Shown: positions 47,597 through 56,735 of the stretch, in pieces | Position numbering within the stretch: the first letter of the stretch is position 1 | Layout: each line of letters opens with the position of its first letter | From: Nocardioides lacusdianchii | Lineage (GTDB): Bacteria; Actinomycetota; Actinomycetes; Propionibacteriales; Nocardioidaceae | Length of the DNA: 64,000 nt | Direction: 5' to 3' | Assembly (NCBI RefSeq): GCF_020102855.1 | Contig: NZ_JADHZD010000007.1 | Location: 162,151 to 226,150 of the forward strand | Notes under the pieces: model-generated | Told to the model about the DNA's origin: nothing | The model's database searches: none | The model's input: the letters and a program-made list of their open reading frames with translations, nothing else | Made by a program: the position numbers and the translations under genes

Positions 47597-47671
47597 AGTC
47601 GACGTCACGGCGTGCACGAGACTTCGTGACAGCGGTCACATGACTGCCGGCTGCGCGAAGGGACCGATCAC

Positions 47672-49318
47672 ATGGACTCGCACCCACCCGCTGGACCACC
47701 AGGCACGGCACTGCGCGAGGACATCGCCCTGTCCTGGCGGCGCGTGAGCATGGCCGGACTCGACCCGTGCGCCGAGTTCGACACGGCCGCACACGACGTC
47801 GATCCGCGCAGCTCCCTGCTGATGGGTGCCACGCCGGTCCTCGAGGAGCTGGAGGAGCACCTGAGGGGAAGCAACTACTCCACCCTGTTGGTGGACCGTG
47901 ACTGCCGGGTCGTGCGCCGGTGGTTCGACGACCACCGGGTCGAGAGCGGCTTCGACGCCCTCAAGCTCACGCTCGGGGCGAGCCTGCTCGAGGAGAACAT
48001 CGGCACCAACGCGCTCGGCACCGCCATGGTCACCCGACAGGGCATCAGCATCAACGGCAGCGAGCACTTCGCCGAGTCCCTCCAGGGTTTCAGCTGCTAC
48101 GGGCACCCGATCAGGCACCCGCTCACCAAGCGCATCGAGGGTGTCCTCGACATCACTGCTCTCATCGAGCAGGCGAGCCCGTTGCTGCCGCCGCTGATCT
48201 CGCGCGCGGTCCACGACATCGAGCAGCGACTCCTGGACGGGAGCCGGACGTCGGAGAAGAACCTGCTGCGGGCGTTCCAGGGTGCGGCCGGACTGAGGCG
48301 GCGAGCCATCCTGGCGATCGGCGAGGACATCGTGCTGTCCAACCACGCTGCCAACGACCTGCTCAGTCCGGCAGACATCGCGCTGCTGCGCGCCCTGGCC
48401 GAGGAACCGCAGCGCGACGAGCAGGCGCTGGAGCTCACCCTCGAGTGCGGCGACGCCGTGAGCATCGAGATCGCGCGCGTGGGAGGTGCGCGCCGAGGGG
48501 CCCTCCTGCGGGTGGACCGCGTGAGTGGCGACCGCGCGCGGGCGGTCAAGAGCCGGACGCAGGACAAGCTCAAGCAGATCGGCGCTCCCCGGATCGTCAC
48601 GGGCGTTCCGGGAACCGGACGTTCCACCCGGGCACGGGAGCTCGCGGCCGAGCATCCGCCGCTCAAGATGATGCGTCCCGCCGCCGCGCTCCTCGAGGGC
48701 GGCGCCGAGTGGGCGTGCGAGTTCGAGGACGCCATGCGGCGTCCGAAGGGCACCGTCTGCGTGGACGGGATCGACCTGTTGCCCGACGAGCTGCTCGACC
48801 TCGTCATCGACTCGGTGGATCGGCACTCGCGCCCCGACCTGATCCTCACCGCCGGTCCGATCGCCGGTCTCACCGGCCGCGCGGCCACCCTGGCCGGGAT
48901 GGCGATGAACCGCGAGGAGCTCGTGCCGTTGTCCGCGCGCCGCACGGAGATCCCCGGGATCGCCGCCGCGATGTTGGCCGAGGTCGCTCCGAACCGGGCG
49001 ATCCACCTGGCGCCGAGCCTGATCCGGGCCCTGGCTGCCCAGTCGTGGCCGGGCAACCTCCGGGAGCTGAAGGCCGTCATCCAGCACCTGGCGCTGCAGC
49101 GCTCCGTGGGTGCCCTCACCCTGCCCGACCTGCCCGAGCAGTATCGCGTGACGTCACCCGAGCACCGGTTGACCGCTCGGGACCAGGCCGAGCGGGACGT
49201 GATCGTGATGGCACTGAAGGCAGCCGCCGGCAACAAGGTGCGCGCTGCGGAGGAGCTGGGCATGTCGCGGACGACCCTCTACGCGCGCATGCGAACGCTG
49301 CGGATCACGACGTACTGA
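47672..49318 (+). CDS. AcoR-like GAF/AAA/Fis transcriptional regulator
   Basis: The 548-residue regulator of the AcoR/MimR type has an N-terminal GAF-like sensor (about residues 50-200; LGASLLEENIGTNALGTAMV), a shortened AAA+ domain with a degenerate P-loop (GVPGTGRSTRARELA) and no GAFTGA sigma-54 loop, and a Fis-type C-terminal HTH (NKVRAAEELGMSRTTLYARM). It probably activates the divergent alcohol dehydrogenase and the aldehyde dehydrogenase/mft operon via TGTYCA-N5-TGRACA sites. The ligand is likely an alcohol or aldehyde. Confidence 0.88.
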   Translation: MDSHPPAGPPGTALREDIALSWRRVSMAGLDPCAEFDTAAHDVDPRSSLLMGATPVLEELEEHLRGSNYSTLLVDRDCRVVRRWFDDHRVESGFDALKLTLGASLLEENIGTNALGTAMVTRQGISINGSEHFAESLQGFSCYGHPIRHPLTKRIEGVLDITALIEQASPLLPPLISRAVHDIEQRLLDGSRTSEKNLLRAFQGAAGLRRRAILAIGEDIVLSNHAANDLLSPADIALLRALAEEPQRDEQALELTLECGDAVSIEIARVGGARRGALLRVDRVSGDRARAVKSRTQDKLKQIGAPRIVTGVPGTGRSTRARELAAEHPPLKMMRPAAALLEGGAEWACEFEDAMRRPKGTVCVDGIDLLPDELLDLVIDSVDRHSRPDLILTAGPIAGLTGRAATLAGMAMNREELVPLSARRTEIPGIAAAMLAEVAPNRAIHLAPSLIRALAAQSWPGNLRELKAVIQHLALQRSVGALTLPDLPEQYRVTSPEHRLTARDQAERDVIVMALKAAAGNKVRAAEELGMSRTTLYARMRTLRITTY

Positions 49319-49345
49319 TCGCCGCTGGTCGCCGTCGCCATGGAG

Positions 49346-49362
49346 TGTCCAGAGACTGAACA
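49346..49362. promoter_or_regulatory. Candidate operator before the aldehyde dehydrogenase/mft operon
   Basis: TGTCCAGAGACTGAACA fits the same palindrome TGTYCA-N5-TGRACA as 47580-47596; 14 of 17 positions agree when read on opposite strands. It lies 77 bp upstream of the aldehyde dehydrogenase start. Confidence 0.6.
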
Positions 49363-49438
49363 TCGGCGTGAGCCGACGGGAGTGATCCTCGTCTCACGGA
49401 CCTAGCACGTGGCAGGTCCCCGAAACCGGAGGCATTCC

Positions 49439-50944
49439 ATGACCGCTGTTGCACCTGACCTGCACGCTTCGGTGATTCCCGCCGTCCGTGACTTCCTCGG
49501 CACCCCGAAGCGCCTGTTCATCGGCGGCGAATGGGTGGACTCCGCGAGCGGCGAGACGTTCGAGACCATCGACCCGGCCACGGGTCACGTGTTGACGACG
49601 GTCGCCCGTGGAGACGTCGAGGACATCGATCGGGCGGTCGCTGCCGCGCGCACCGCGTTCGACGGGGAGTGGTCGCTCTGGACGCCCGCCGAGCGGCAGC
49701 GCATCCTGTTCCGGATCAGCGAGGCCATCCGCGATCGCGCGGAGGAGTTCGCCCAGATCGAGTCCCTCGACAACGGCAAGTCCGCCGGGGTCGCCCAGGC
49801 AGTCGACGTCCTCTGGACCGCAGAGCTTTTCGCCTACTACGCCGGCTGGGCCACCAAGATCGAGGGCCGGACCATTCCGGTGTCGGTCCCGTGGGCCCCC
49901 GGCGCGCAGTGGCACGCCTACACGTTGCGGCAGCCGGTGGGCGTGTGCGGTGGGATCGTGCCCTGGAACTTCCCGCTGCTGATGGCTGCCTTCAAGGTGC
50001 CGGCCGCGTTGGCCACCGGCAACACGTCGGTGCTCAAGCCGGCCGAGCAGACGCCGCTCTCGGCGCTGCTGCTGGCGGAGGTCATGGCCGAGGCCGGCCT
50101 CCCCGACGGTGTGTTCAACGTGGTGACCGGATACGGCGAGGCCGGGGCGGCACTGGCCGCACACATGGACGTCGACAAGATCGCGTTCACCGGGTCGACC
50201 GAGGTCGGCAAGCTGGTCGTCGACGCGGCCCGCGGCAACCTCAAGAAGGTCTCGCTCGAGCTCGGCGGCAAGAGCCCGCAGGTCGTGTACGCCGATGCCG
50301 ACCTCAGCGCAGCGATCCCCGGTGTGGCGAGCGGCTTCCTGTTCAACCACGGGCAGGCCTGCACGTCGGGCACCCGGCTGCTGGTGGAGGAGTCGATCTT
50401 CGAGGAGTTCACCCAGGGTGTTGCCGAGGTGGCCGGCGCGAGCAAGCTCGGCCCTGGCCTCGACCCCACCTCCGAGGTCGGCCCGCTGGTCGACGGCACG
50501 CAGCTCGAGCGGGTCACCGGCTACATCGAGGCGGGTCTTCGTGACGGCGCCCGCGCGCTGACCGGCGGACGCCGGCACGGCACGGAGGGCTTCTACGTCG
50601 AGCCGACCCTGATGGTCGACGTGGACGACTCGTTCAGTGTCTATCGCGAGGAGATCTTCGGTCCCGTCGCCGTGGCGACTCCCTTCAGGGCCGAGGAAGG
50701 CGTCGGTCGTCAGGCCAACGACACCCCGTTCGGTCTCGCCGCCAGCGTCTGGACGCGCGATGTCTCCAAGGCCCACCGCACCGCGCGCGAGATCAACGCG
50801 GGGACCGTGTGGGTCAACTGCCACAACGCCTTCGATACGGCCATGCCGTTCGGTGGCTTCAAGCAGTCGGGTTGGGGTCGCGAGCTGGGCGAGGGAGCGA
50901 TCGACCTCTACACGCAGAACAAGTCCGTGAACATCTCCATCTGA
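49439..50944 (+). CDS. NAD(P)-dependent aldehyde dehydrogenase
   Basis: A 501-residue ALDH that oxidises an aldehyde to a carboxylate. Catalytic Cys308 (NHGQACTSGTRL), Glu274 (LELGGKSP), the Rossmann AFTGSTEVGK and the WVNCHNAFDTAMPFGGFKQS C-terminus are all present. It heads the mft operon: mftA starts 16 nt after the stop. It probably removes the aldehyde produced by the alcohol dehydrogenase, feeding the acyl-CoA synthetases. Confidence 0.93.
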   Translation: MTAVAPDLHASVIPAVRDFLGTPKRLFIGGEWVDSASGETFETIDPATGHVLTTVARGDVEDIDRAVAAARTAFDGEWSLWTPAERQRILFRISEAIRDRAEEFAQIESLDNGKSAGVAQAVDVLWTAELFAYYAGWATKIEGRTIPVSVPWAPGAQWHAYTLRQPVGVCGGIVPWNFPLLMAAFKVPAALATGNTSVLKPAEQTPLSALLLAEVMAEAGLPDGVFNVVTGYGEAGAALAAHMDVDKIAFTGSTEVGKLVVDAARGNLKKVSLELGGKSPQVVYADADLSAAIPGVASGFLFNHGQACTSGTRLLVEESIFEEFTQGVAEVAGASKLGPGLDPTSEVGPLVDGTQLERVTGYIEAGLRDGARALTGGRRHGTEGFYVEPTLMVDVDDSFSVYREEIFGPVAVATPFRAEEGVGRQANDTPFGLAASVWTRDVSKAHRTAREINAGTVWVNCHNAFDTAMPFGGFKQSGWGRELGEGAIDLYTQNKSVNISI

Positions 50945-50960
50945 TCCGAAAGGCTGAGAC

Positions 50961-51071
50961 ATGACACCCACCGAGCTGAAGACGCAGGACGACTCCGAAT
51001 CCGCCGAGGACATGGTCGCGGAGGACCTGATCGAGGAGGTCTCGATCGACGGCATGTGTGGCGTGTACTGA
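50961..51071 (+). CDS. mftA: Mycofactocin precursor peptide
   Basis: A 36-residue peptide ending IDGMCGVY, the conserved MftA C-terminus. Its terminal Val-Tyr is decarboxylated and crosslinked by MftC, then released as the redox-active core. It overlaps mftB (TGATG) and has SD GAAAGG. The short length and conserved tail make the call secure. Confidence 0.96.
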   Translation: MTPTELKTQDDSESAEDMVAEDLIEEVSIDGMCGVY

Positions 51072-51370
51072 TGCCTGACGTCCTGCTCGACCGCATCCTG
51101 ACCCAGGCCTGGGCGTTGTCGCCGTCGGTCGCCCTGCGCCCGGAGCCCTTCGGCGCGTTGGCCTACCACTTCGGCAACCGCAAGCTGACCTTCCTCAAGC
51201 GACCGGAGCTGGTCCAGGTCGTCCGGGTGCTCGCTGAGCACCCGGACGTCCGGTCCGCCCTGGTCGCCGCGGGAGTGCCGGAGTCGCAGCACGCGGCGTA
51301 CGGCGCAGCGCTCCGCGGCCTCGCCCGCACCGACATGATCCGGCCGCGCGAGCAGGAGCTGGCCTCATGA
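51071..51370 (+). CDS. mftB: Mycofactocin precursor chaperone (RiPP recognition element)
   Basis: A 99-residue RRE-type protein that binds the MftA leader and presents it to MftC. Typical MftB segments: AWALSPSVALRPEPFGALAYHFGNRKL and FLKRPELVQVVRVL. ATG 51071 overlaps mftA's stop. It is embedded between mftA and mftC, as in known clusters. Confidence 0.93.
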   Translation: MPDVLLDRILTQAWALSPSVALRPEPFGALAYHFGNRKLTFLKRPELVQVVRVLAEHPDVRSALVAAGVPESQHAAYGAALRGLARTDMIRPREQELAS

Positions 51371-52599
51371 CAGCAGTGCAGGAACGACCAGTGGGTGGTT
51401 CGCTCATCGACCAGTTCGAGCTCGGGCTCGACGCGCCGATCTGCCTGACGTGGGAGCTCACCTATGCCTGCAACCTGGCCTGCGCGCACTGCCTGTCCTC
51501 GTCGGGCAAGCGGGACCCGCGAGAGCTGAGCACCGCGCAGTGCGAGGCAGTGATCGACGAGCTGCAGCGGATGCAGGTGTTCTACGTCAACATCGGTGGC
51601 GGCGAGCCGACGATCCGGCCGGACTTCTGGCACCTGCTGGCCTACGCCGTCGATCACCAGGTCGGGGTGAAGTTCTCGACCAACGGCGTTCGGATCACGC
51701 CCGAGCGAGCCCGAGTCCTGGCGTCGACCGACTACGTCGACGTGCAGATCTCGCTGGACGGCGCGACTGCCGAGGTCAACGACTACGTGCGGGGGACGGG
51801 GTCCTACGACACCGCCCTCACGGCGTTGCAGAACCTCCAGGACGCTGGTTTCAAGGACGCCAAGATCTCGGTCGTCTGCACCCGCGAGAACATCGGGCAG
51901 CTCGACGAGTTCAAGGCCCTGGCGGACCGCTACGGCGCGACCCTGCGTCTCACCCGGCTGCGGCCCTCGGGTCGCGGGGCCGATGTGTGGGACGAACTGC
52001 ATCCCCTGCCCGCCCAGCAGAAGGTCCTCTACGACTGGCTGATGGCGCACGGTGAGGACGTCCTCACGGGGGACTCGTTCTTCCACCTCGCGGCGTTCGG
52101 CGAGAGCCTGCCCGGTCTCAACCTGTGCGGTGCCGGCCGGGTGGTGTGCCTGATCGACCCGATCGGCGACGTCTACGCGTGCCCGTTCGCGATCCACGAC
52201 AGCTTCCTCGCGGGCAATCTGCTGGACCAGGGAGGCTTCCAGCGCGTGTGGCAGACCTCCGAGCTGTTCACCGAGCTGCGGTCGCCGCAGACCGGTGGGG
52301 CGTGCGCCAAGTGCACGTTCTACGACACCTGCCGGGGTGGCTGCATGGCCGCCAAGTTCTTCACCGGTCTGCCGCTCGACGGACCCGACCCCGAATGCGT
52401 GCAGGGCTACGGAGAGACCGCCCTGGCCGGGGCCAGGACCATCCCGGCCGCCAGCCAGGACCACTCCCGGTCGGGGCCGACACGCAATCAGCCGGTGATG
52501 CTCCAGCTGATGACCAGGCCGCCGGTGTCGGCCTGCGCGCAGAGCCCGCTCGCCGGCTTCGAGGCCGCACCTTCGAGCCAGAACGGATGCTGCTCGTGA
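51367..52599 (+). CDS. mftC: Mycofactocin radical SAM maturase
   Basis: The 410-residue radical SAM enzyme decarboxylates the MftA C-terminal Tyr and forms the Val-Tyr crosslink. It has the CX3CX2C cluster C35/C39/C42 (YACNLACAHC) and a C-terminal SPASM domain (CGAGRVVCL, DPIGDVYACPF, CAKCTFYDTCRGGC). ATG overlaps mftB's TGA. Cluster position and motifs make the assignment secure. Confidence 0.96.
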   Translation: MTAVQERPVGGSLIDQFELGLDAPICLTWELTYACNLACAHCLSSSGKRDPRELSTAQCEAVIDELQRMQVFYVNIGGGEPTIRPDFWHLLAYAVDHQVGVKFSTNGVRITPERARVLASTDYVDVQISLDGATAEVNDYVRGTGSYDTALTALQNLQDAGFKDAKISVVCTRENIGQLDEFKALADRYGATLRLTRLRPSGRGADVWDELHPLPAQQKVLYDWLMAHGEDVLTGDSFFHLAAFGESLPGLNLCGAGRVVCLIDPIGDVYACPFAIHDSFLAGNLLDQGGFQRVWQTSELFTELRSPQTGGACAKCTFYDTCRGGCMAAKFFTGLPLDGPDPECVQGYGETALAGARTIPAASQDHSRSGPTRNQPVMLQLMTRPPVSACAQSPLAGFEAAPSSQNGCCS

Positions 52600-53840
52600 A
52601 GCTCGAGAACCCGTGGAAGCAGAACCCGTGGTTCGAGTCCGTCGCGGTCGCCCAACGGCGCGCGCGCAAGCGGCTGCCCGCTCCGGTGTACGGCGCCCTG
52701 GTGGCCGGTTCCGAACGCGGCCAGACGGTCGGTGACAACGAGGCGGCGTTCCGCGAGCTCGGCTTCGCACCGCACGTCGCGGGACAGCACACAGAGCGGT
52801 CGATGGCCACGACCGTGCTCGGGCGCGAGGTCTCGCTGCCGGTGCTGATCAGCCCGACCGGTGTGCAGGCGGTGCATCCCGACGGTGAGGTGGCCGTCGC
52901 TCGTGCGGCGGCGGCGCGGGGCACGATCATGGGTTTGTCGAACTTCGCCTCCAAGTCTGTCGAGGAGGTCACGGCGACCGGGGCGATGACGTTCTTCCAG
53001 ATGTACTGGACCGGTGATCGTGAGGTCGTGGTGCAGCGGATGCAACGCGCGCACGCGGCAGGCGCGGTGGGCCTGATCGCCACGCTGGACTGGTCGTTCT
53101 CGGTGGGTCGGGACTGGGGGAGCCCCGAGATCCCGGAGAAGGTCGACCTCAGGACCATGGTGCGGATGGCACCGAAGGTGATCACGAAGCCGCGCTGGCT
53201 CTACGAGTTCGGACGGTCCGGGGAGATTCCCGATCTCACCGCACCCAACCTCGCACCTCGGGGCGCGGATGGAACGCTGGGCAGCGCGCCGACGTTCTTC
53301 ACCGCCTACTACGAGTGGATGACCACGCCGCCGCCCTCCTGGGAGGACGTCGCGTGGATGCGCGAGCAGTGGGCCCAGATCAGTGGCACGCCCTTCGTCC
53401 TCAAGGGCGTGTGCCGCGTCGACGATGCGCTGAGGGCTCGTGACGCCGGGGTGGCCGCGCTGTCGGTCTCCAACCACGGCGGCAACAACCTGGACGGCAC
53501 GCCAGCCGCGATCCGGATGGTCAAGCCGATCGCCGACGCTGTCGGCCACGACCTCGACGTCGTGATGGACGGCGGGATCCGCCGCGGCTCGGACGTCGTG
53601 AAGGCCGTTGCGCTCGGCGCCCGCGCAGTGATGATCGGTCGGGCGTATCTCTGGGGGCTGGCAGCCAATGGCCAGGCGGGCGTGGAGAACGTCCTCGACG
53701 TCCTGCGCGGCGGCATCGACTCGGCACTCATGGGGCTGGGCGTGTCCTCCATCGACGAGCTGACTCCCGACCACGTGCTGGTGCCCGCGAGCTTCCATCG
53801 GGCCCTGGGCACTGAGGCGACGGACGCCGCCAACCCATGA
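52596..53840 (+). CDS. mftD: Mycofactocin FMN-dependent oxidase
   Basis: A 414-residue alpha-hydroxyacid oxidase-family enzyme that oxidatively deaminates the crosslinked core to give the alpha-keto form of premycofactocin. FMN-barrel features: LPVLISPTGVQAVHPDGE, the LSVSNHGGNNLDG catalytic His strand and VMDGGIRRGSDVVKA. GTG 52596 overlaps the mftC stop (GTGA); an ATG at 52587 is the alternative. Confidence 0.93.
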   Translation: MKLENPWKQNPWFESVAVAQRRARKRLPAPVYGALVAGSERGQTVGDNEAAFRELGFAPHVAGQHTERSMATTVLGREVSLPVLISPTGVQAVHPDGEVAVARAAAARGTIMGLSNFASKSVEEVTATGAMTFFQMYWTGDREVVVQRMQRAHAAGAVGLIATLDWSFSVGRDWGSPEIPEKVDLRTMVRMAPKVITKPRWLYEFGRSGEIPDLTAPNLAPRGADGTLGSAPTFFTAYYEWMTTPPPSWEDVAWMREQWAQISGTPFVLKGVCRVDDALRARDAGVAALSVSNHGGNNLDGTPAAIRMVKPIADAVGHDLDVVMDGGIRRGSDVVKAVALGARAVMIGRAYLWGLAANGQAGVENVLDVLRGGIDSALMGLGVSSIDELTPDHVLVPASFHRALGTEATDAANP

Positions 53841-54511
53841 GCGGACGGATCGCAGACGCCACCTGGCCCGATCTCGAGCAGATCGAGCTCGTCGTGGTGC
53901 CGGTCGGGTCGATCGAGCAACACGGTCCGCACCTCCCGCTCGACACGGACACCACGATCGCGGTCGCGGTGGCCGAGGCCGTCGCCGCGGACCTGGGTGG
54001 TGCCTGGGTGGCGCCGGCGGTCGTCTACGGGTCCAGCGGTGAGCACCAGGCGTTCCCGGGGACGAGCTCCATCGGCACGGATGTCCTGCACCTGATGCTG
54101 GTCGAGTTGGTGCGGTCCATGCGGACCTGGACGCGCCGTGTGCTCTTCGTCAATGCTCACGGCGGCAACGTGCAAGCGCTGACCGGCGCCGTACGCCAAC
54201 TTGTGGACGAAGGTCACGATGTTGCCTGGGCGCCATGCGCGACCGAGGACGTCGACCTGCATGCCGGACGCACCGAGACCTCGCTGATGCTGCTCCTGCG
54301 CCCGAACTCCGTTCGTCTCGACCTGGCCGAGGCCGGCAACACCCAGCCACTCACGGAGGTCCTGCCCGCGCTCGTCACGAACGGGGTGCGTGACGTCTCG
54401 GCAAACGGAGTGCTCGGCGATCCGGCTGGTGCCTCGGCGAAGGAGGGGGCGTTGCTGTTCGATCGCATGGTGCGCGACGTCCTGGCCCGGGCCGCGGTCC
54501 CGGTGACATGA
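53837..54511 (+). CDS. mftE: Mycofactocin creatininase-family peptidase
   Basis: A 224-residue creatininase-fold metalloprotease that cuts the crosslinked dipeptide from MftA. The metal-binding motif is PVGSIEQHGPHLPLDTDT, with a downstream VNAHGGNVQALT and a Glu near the C-terminus. ATGA overlap with mftD. Identification is supported by cluster context and the motif. Confidence 0.94.
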   Translation: MSGRIADATWPDLEQIELVVVPVGSIEQHGPHLPLDTDTTIAVAVAEAVAADLGGAWVAPAVVYGSSGEHQAFPGTSSIGTDVLHLMLVELVRSMRTWTRRVLFVNAHGGNVQALTGAVRQLVDEGHDVAWAPCATEDVDLHAGRTETSLMLLLRPNSVRLDLAEAGNTQPLTEVLPALVTNGVRDVSANGVLGDPAGASAKEGALLFDRMVRDVLARAAVPVT

Positions 54512-55272
54512 GCCGCGTCGCCCTCGTCACCGGAGGCGCCCGGGGGATCGGTGCCGCGACCGTCGCTCGGCTGGTCGCCGACGGCTACCGGGTCATGACC
54601 GTGGACTCATGCGAGGGTGCGCCTCTTGCGACGCGCGCCGAGCTCGACGCCGTCGCTGCCGCCCATGGCAATGCCGTGCTGCACCGGGTCGTCGACGTAC
54701 GCGATCGTGGTGCGCTGGCCGAGGCGGTCGCGCACACGCTGGAGACCTGGGGGCGGCTCGACGTCGCCGTCGCTTCCGCGGCGGTCATTCGGGGTGGGGC
54801 GCCGCTGTGGGAGACGAGCGAAGCCGACCTCGACCTGCTTTGGGACGTGGACGCCAAGGGTGTCTGGAACACGGCGGCCGTCGCGGTGCCGGCGATGCTG
54901 GCCGGGCCTGACCCCTCGGGTTGCCGGTTCGTGGCCGTCGCGTCGGCGGCCGGCAGCCAGGGCATGTTCCATCTGGCGGCGTACAACGCGGTCAAGCACT
55001 CCGTCGTCGGCATCGTGAAGGGACTGGCGGCGGATCTGGTCGGCACGGGTGTCACGACCTGCGCCGTCTCGCCTGGTGCCACCGATACCCAGATGCTGCT
55101 GGCGACCGCCGACCTCTACGCCGTGACGCCCGCCGAGCTCACGGAGCATCAGCTGATCCGCCGATCGATCGACCCGGCCGAGATCGCCGCCGCCATCGCC
55201 TTCTGCGCCTCATCCGCAGGCGGAGTGTTGAACGGCAGCGTCCTGCACGCAGATGGCGGCTTCACGCCGTGA
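54508..55272 (+). CDS. Mycofactocin-coupled SDR-family oxidoreductase
   Basis: A 254-residue short-chain dehydrogenase with TGGARGIG cofactor motif and catalytic YNAVK (YxxxK). SDRs embedded in mft clusters are known to use mycofactocin in place of free NAD turnover. The exact substrate is unknown; it may reduce or oxidise an alcohol/ketone. ATGA overlaps with mftE; its stop overlaps mftF. Confidence 0.88.
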   Translation: MSRVALVTGGARGIGAATVARLVADGYRVMTVDSCEGAPLATRAELDAVAAAHGNAVLHRVVDVRDRGALAEAVAHTLETWGRLDVAVASAAVIRGGAPLWETSEADLDLLWDVDAKGVWNTAAVAVPAMLAGPDPSGCRFVAVASAAGSQGMFHLAAYNAVKHSVVGIVKGLAADLVGTGVTTCAVSPGATDTQMLLATADLYAVTPAELTEHQLIRRSIDPAEIAAAIAFCASSAGGVLNGSVLHADGGFTP

Positions 55273-56735
55273 CGACGTCGTTCGCGGCCGGGCTGCCTCT
55301 CGGGTTCGAGGTCAGCATTCGCGGTGACGTGCAACGGCCGGGCGACGGGCGGGTGCTCGTGGGTGGCTCACCGCTGCGGGCCATCACCCTGACCGACGGT
55401 GCTCTTGAACTGATGGATCGAGACAGCGTGCGCGTCGTTGACCGCCGAAGCGGTGTGCTCGCCCAGCGGCTGCTCGATGCCAACGTCGCCGACCCCGTCC
55501 TGGCGACGATGACCGCGACCGACTCGATCACCGTGGTGATCCCGGTGCGAGACCGGCCAGAGCAGCTGGACCGTGCCCTGGCGGCGCTGCACCCGCTGCA
55601 CACACTCGTTGTCGACGACGGCTCGACGCACCCGGAGGCCGTCGCCGAAGTGATAGCGCGGCACGGGGCCCGCCTCATCCGGCTCCCGGTCAACGTGGGG
55701 CCCGCGGGCGCTCGCAACGCCGGGCTGGCGACGGTGACCACGCCGTACGTCGCTTTCGTCGACTCCGACGTGCAAGTGACCGCCAAGGGGCTGATGCGAC
55801 TGGCCCGGCACTTCGACGATCCCCGCGTGGCCCTGGTGGGACCTCGAGTCGTCAGCGTGGCTCGCTCGGTGCGGCCACGCTGGCACGAGCGCTACGACGA
55901 GCACGCCTCGTCCCTCGACCTGGGTGGTCGTGCCTGCTCCGTGCGTCCCGGCGCGGCCGTCGGCTGGCTGCCCAGCGCATGTGTCGTCGGGCGCGTGCAG
56001 CTGCTCGCCGGCGGGTTCGACGAGAAGCTGCGGATCGGCGAGGACGTCGACCTGGTGTGGCGCCTCGTCGCCGCCGGTCACACGGTCCGCTACGACCCCA
56101 CGGTGGTCGCACGACACGACACGCGGCCGACGCTTGCCGGGTGGCTGGGGCGCAAGTTCGCCTACGGCACGGGCGGCGCGGTGCTGGCCCAGCGCCACGG
56201 CGACCACACGGCCGTGGCCCGGCTCTCGCCCGCCATGGCGCTGGCGGCCGGTGCGCTGCTGCTTCGCCGACGCTGGTCCGCGCCCGTGGCAGCGGCTTGC
56301 CTCGCTCGCAGTGCCTCGTCCCTCGCCGCGAGTCTCCCCGAGCCCGTGGTCACGCCCCGGCTCGTGGCCCAGCTCTCCGCACGCGGACTCGGGTGGTCGT
56401 TGCGTCAGGAGTCGTCGCTGCTGCTGCGCCACTGGTGGCCGGCGGCCGTGGTCGGTGCGATCGCGAGCCGGTCGGTACGCCGTGCCGTCGTGACCGCCTG
56501 CGTCGTCGACGTCGTGGCAGCCGCCTCGGAGGGAGTACGCGATCGACCCGTCGCCGCGTTCGTCGGCCGTCGAATGGACGACTTGGCCTACGGCGGCGGT
56601 CTCTGGTGGGGCTCTGTCAGGGCTCGTTCTCCTTGGGCCCTCTCGGTGCAGTGGGCTAGCCGCCCAGGATCCGCCCGCCGGCATGGACGAATGCTGACAG
56701 ACTCACACCGAGTGAACGCGACGCTGGAAACATGA
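55269..56735 (+). CDS. mftF: Mycofactocin glycosyltransferase
   Basis: A 488-residue GT2-family enzyme that adds beta-1,4-glucoses to premycofactocin. GT-A features: ITVVIPVRDRPEQLDRAL, LVVDDGSTHPE (DDG), VAFVDSDVQ (DxD) and GEDVDLVWRL (ED). The C-terminal third is hydrophobic, so it may be membrane-associated. GTG overlaps the SDR stop (GTGA). The last gene of the operon; no mftG (GMC oxidoreductase) follows. Confidence 0.93.
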   Translation: MTTSFAAGLPLGFEVSIRGDVQRPGDGRVLVGGSPLRAITLTDGALELMDRDSVRVVDRRSGVLAQRLLDANVADPVLATMTATDSITVVIPVRDRPEQLDRALAALHPLHTLVVDDGSTHPEAVAEVIARHGARLIRLPVNVGPAGARNAGLATVTTPYVAFVDSDVQVTAKGLMRLARHFDDPRVALVGPRVVSVARSVRPRWHERYDEHASSLDLGGRACSVRPGAAVGWLPSACVVGRVQLLAGGFDEKLRIGEDVDLVWRLVAAGHTVRYDPTVVARHDTRPTLAGWLGRKFAYGTGGAVLAQRHGDHTAVARLSPAMALAAGALLLRRRWSAPVAAACLARSASSLAASLPEPVVTPRLVAQLSARGLGWSLRQESSLLLRHWWPAAVVGAIASRSVRRAVVTACVVDVVAAASEGVRDRPVAAFVGRRMDDLAYGGGLWWGSVRARSPWALSVQWASRPGSARRHGRMLTDSHRVNATLET

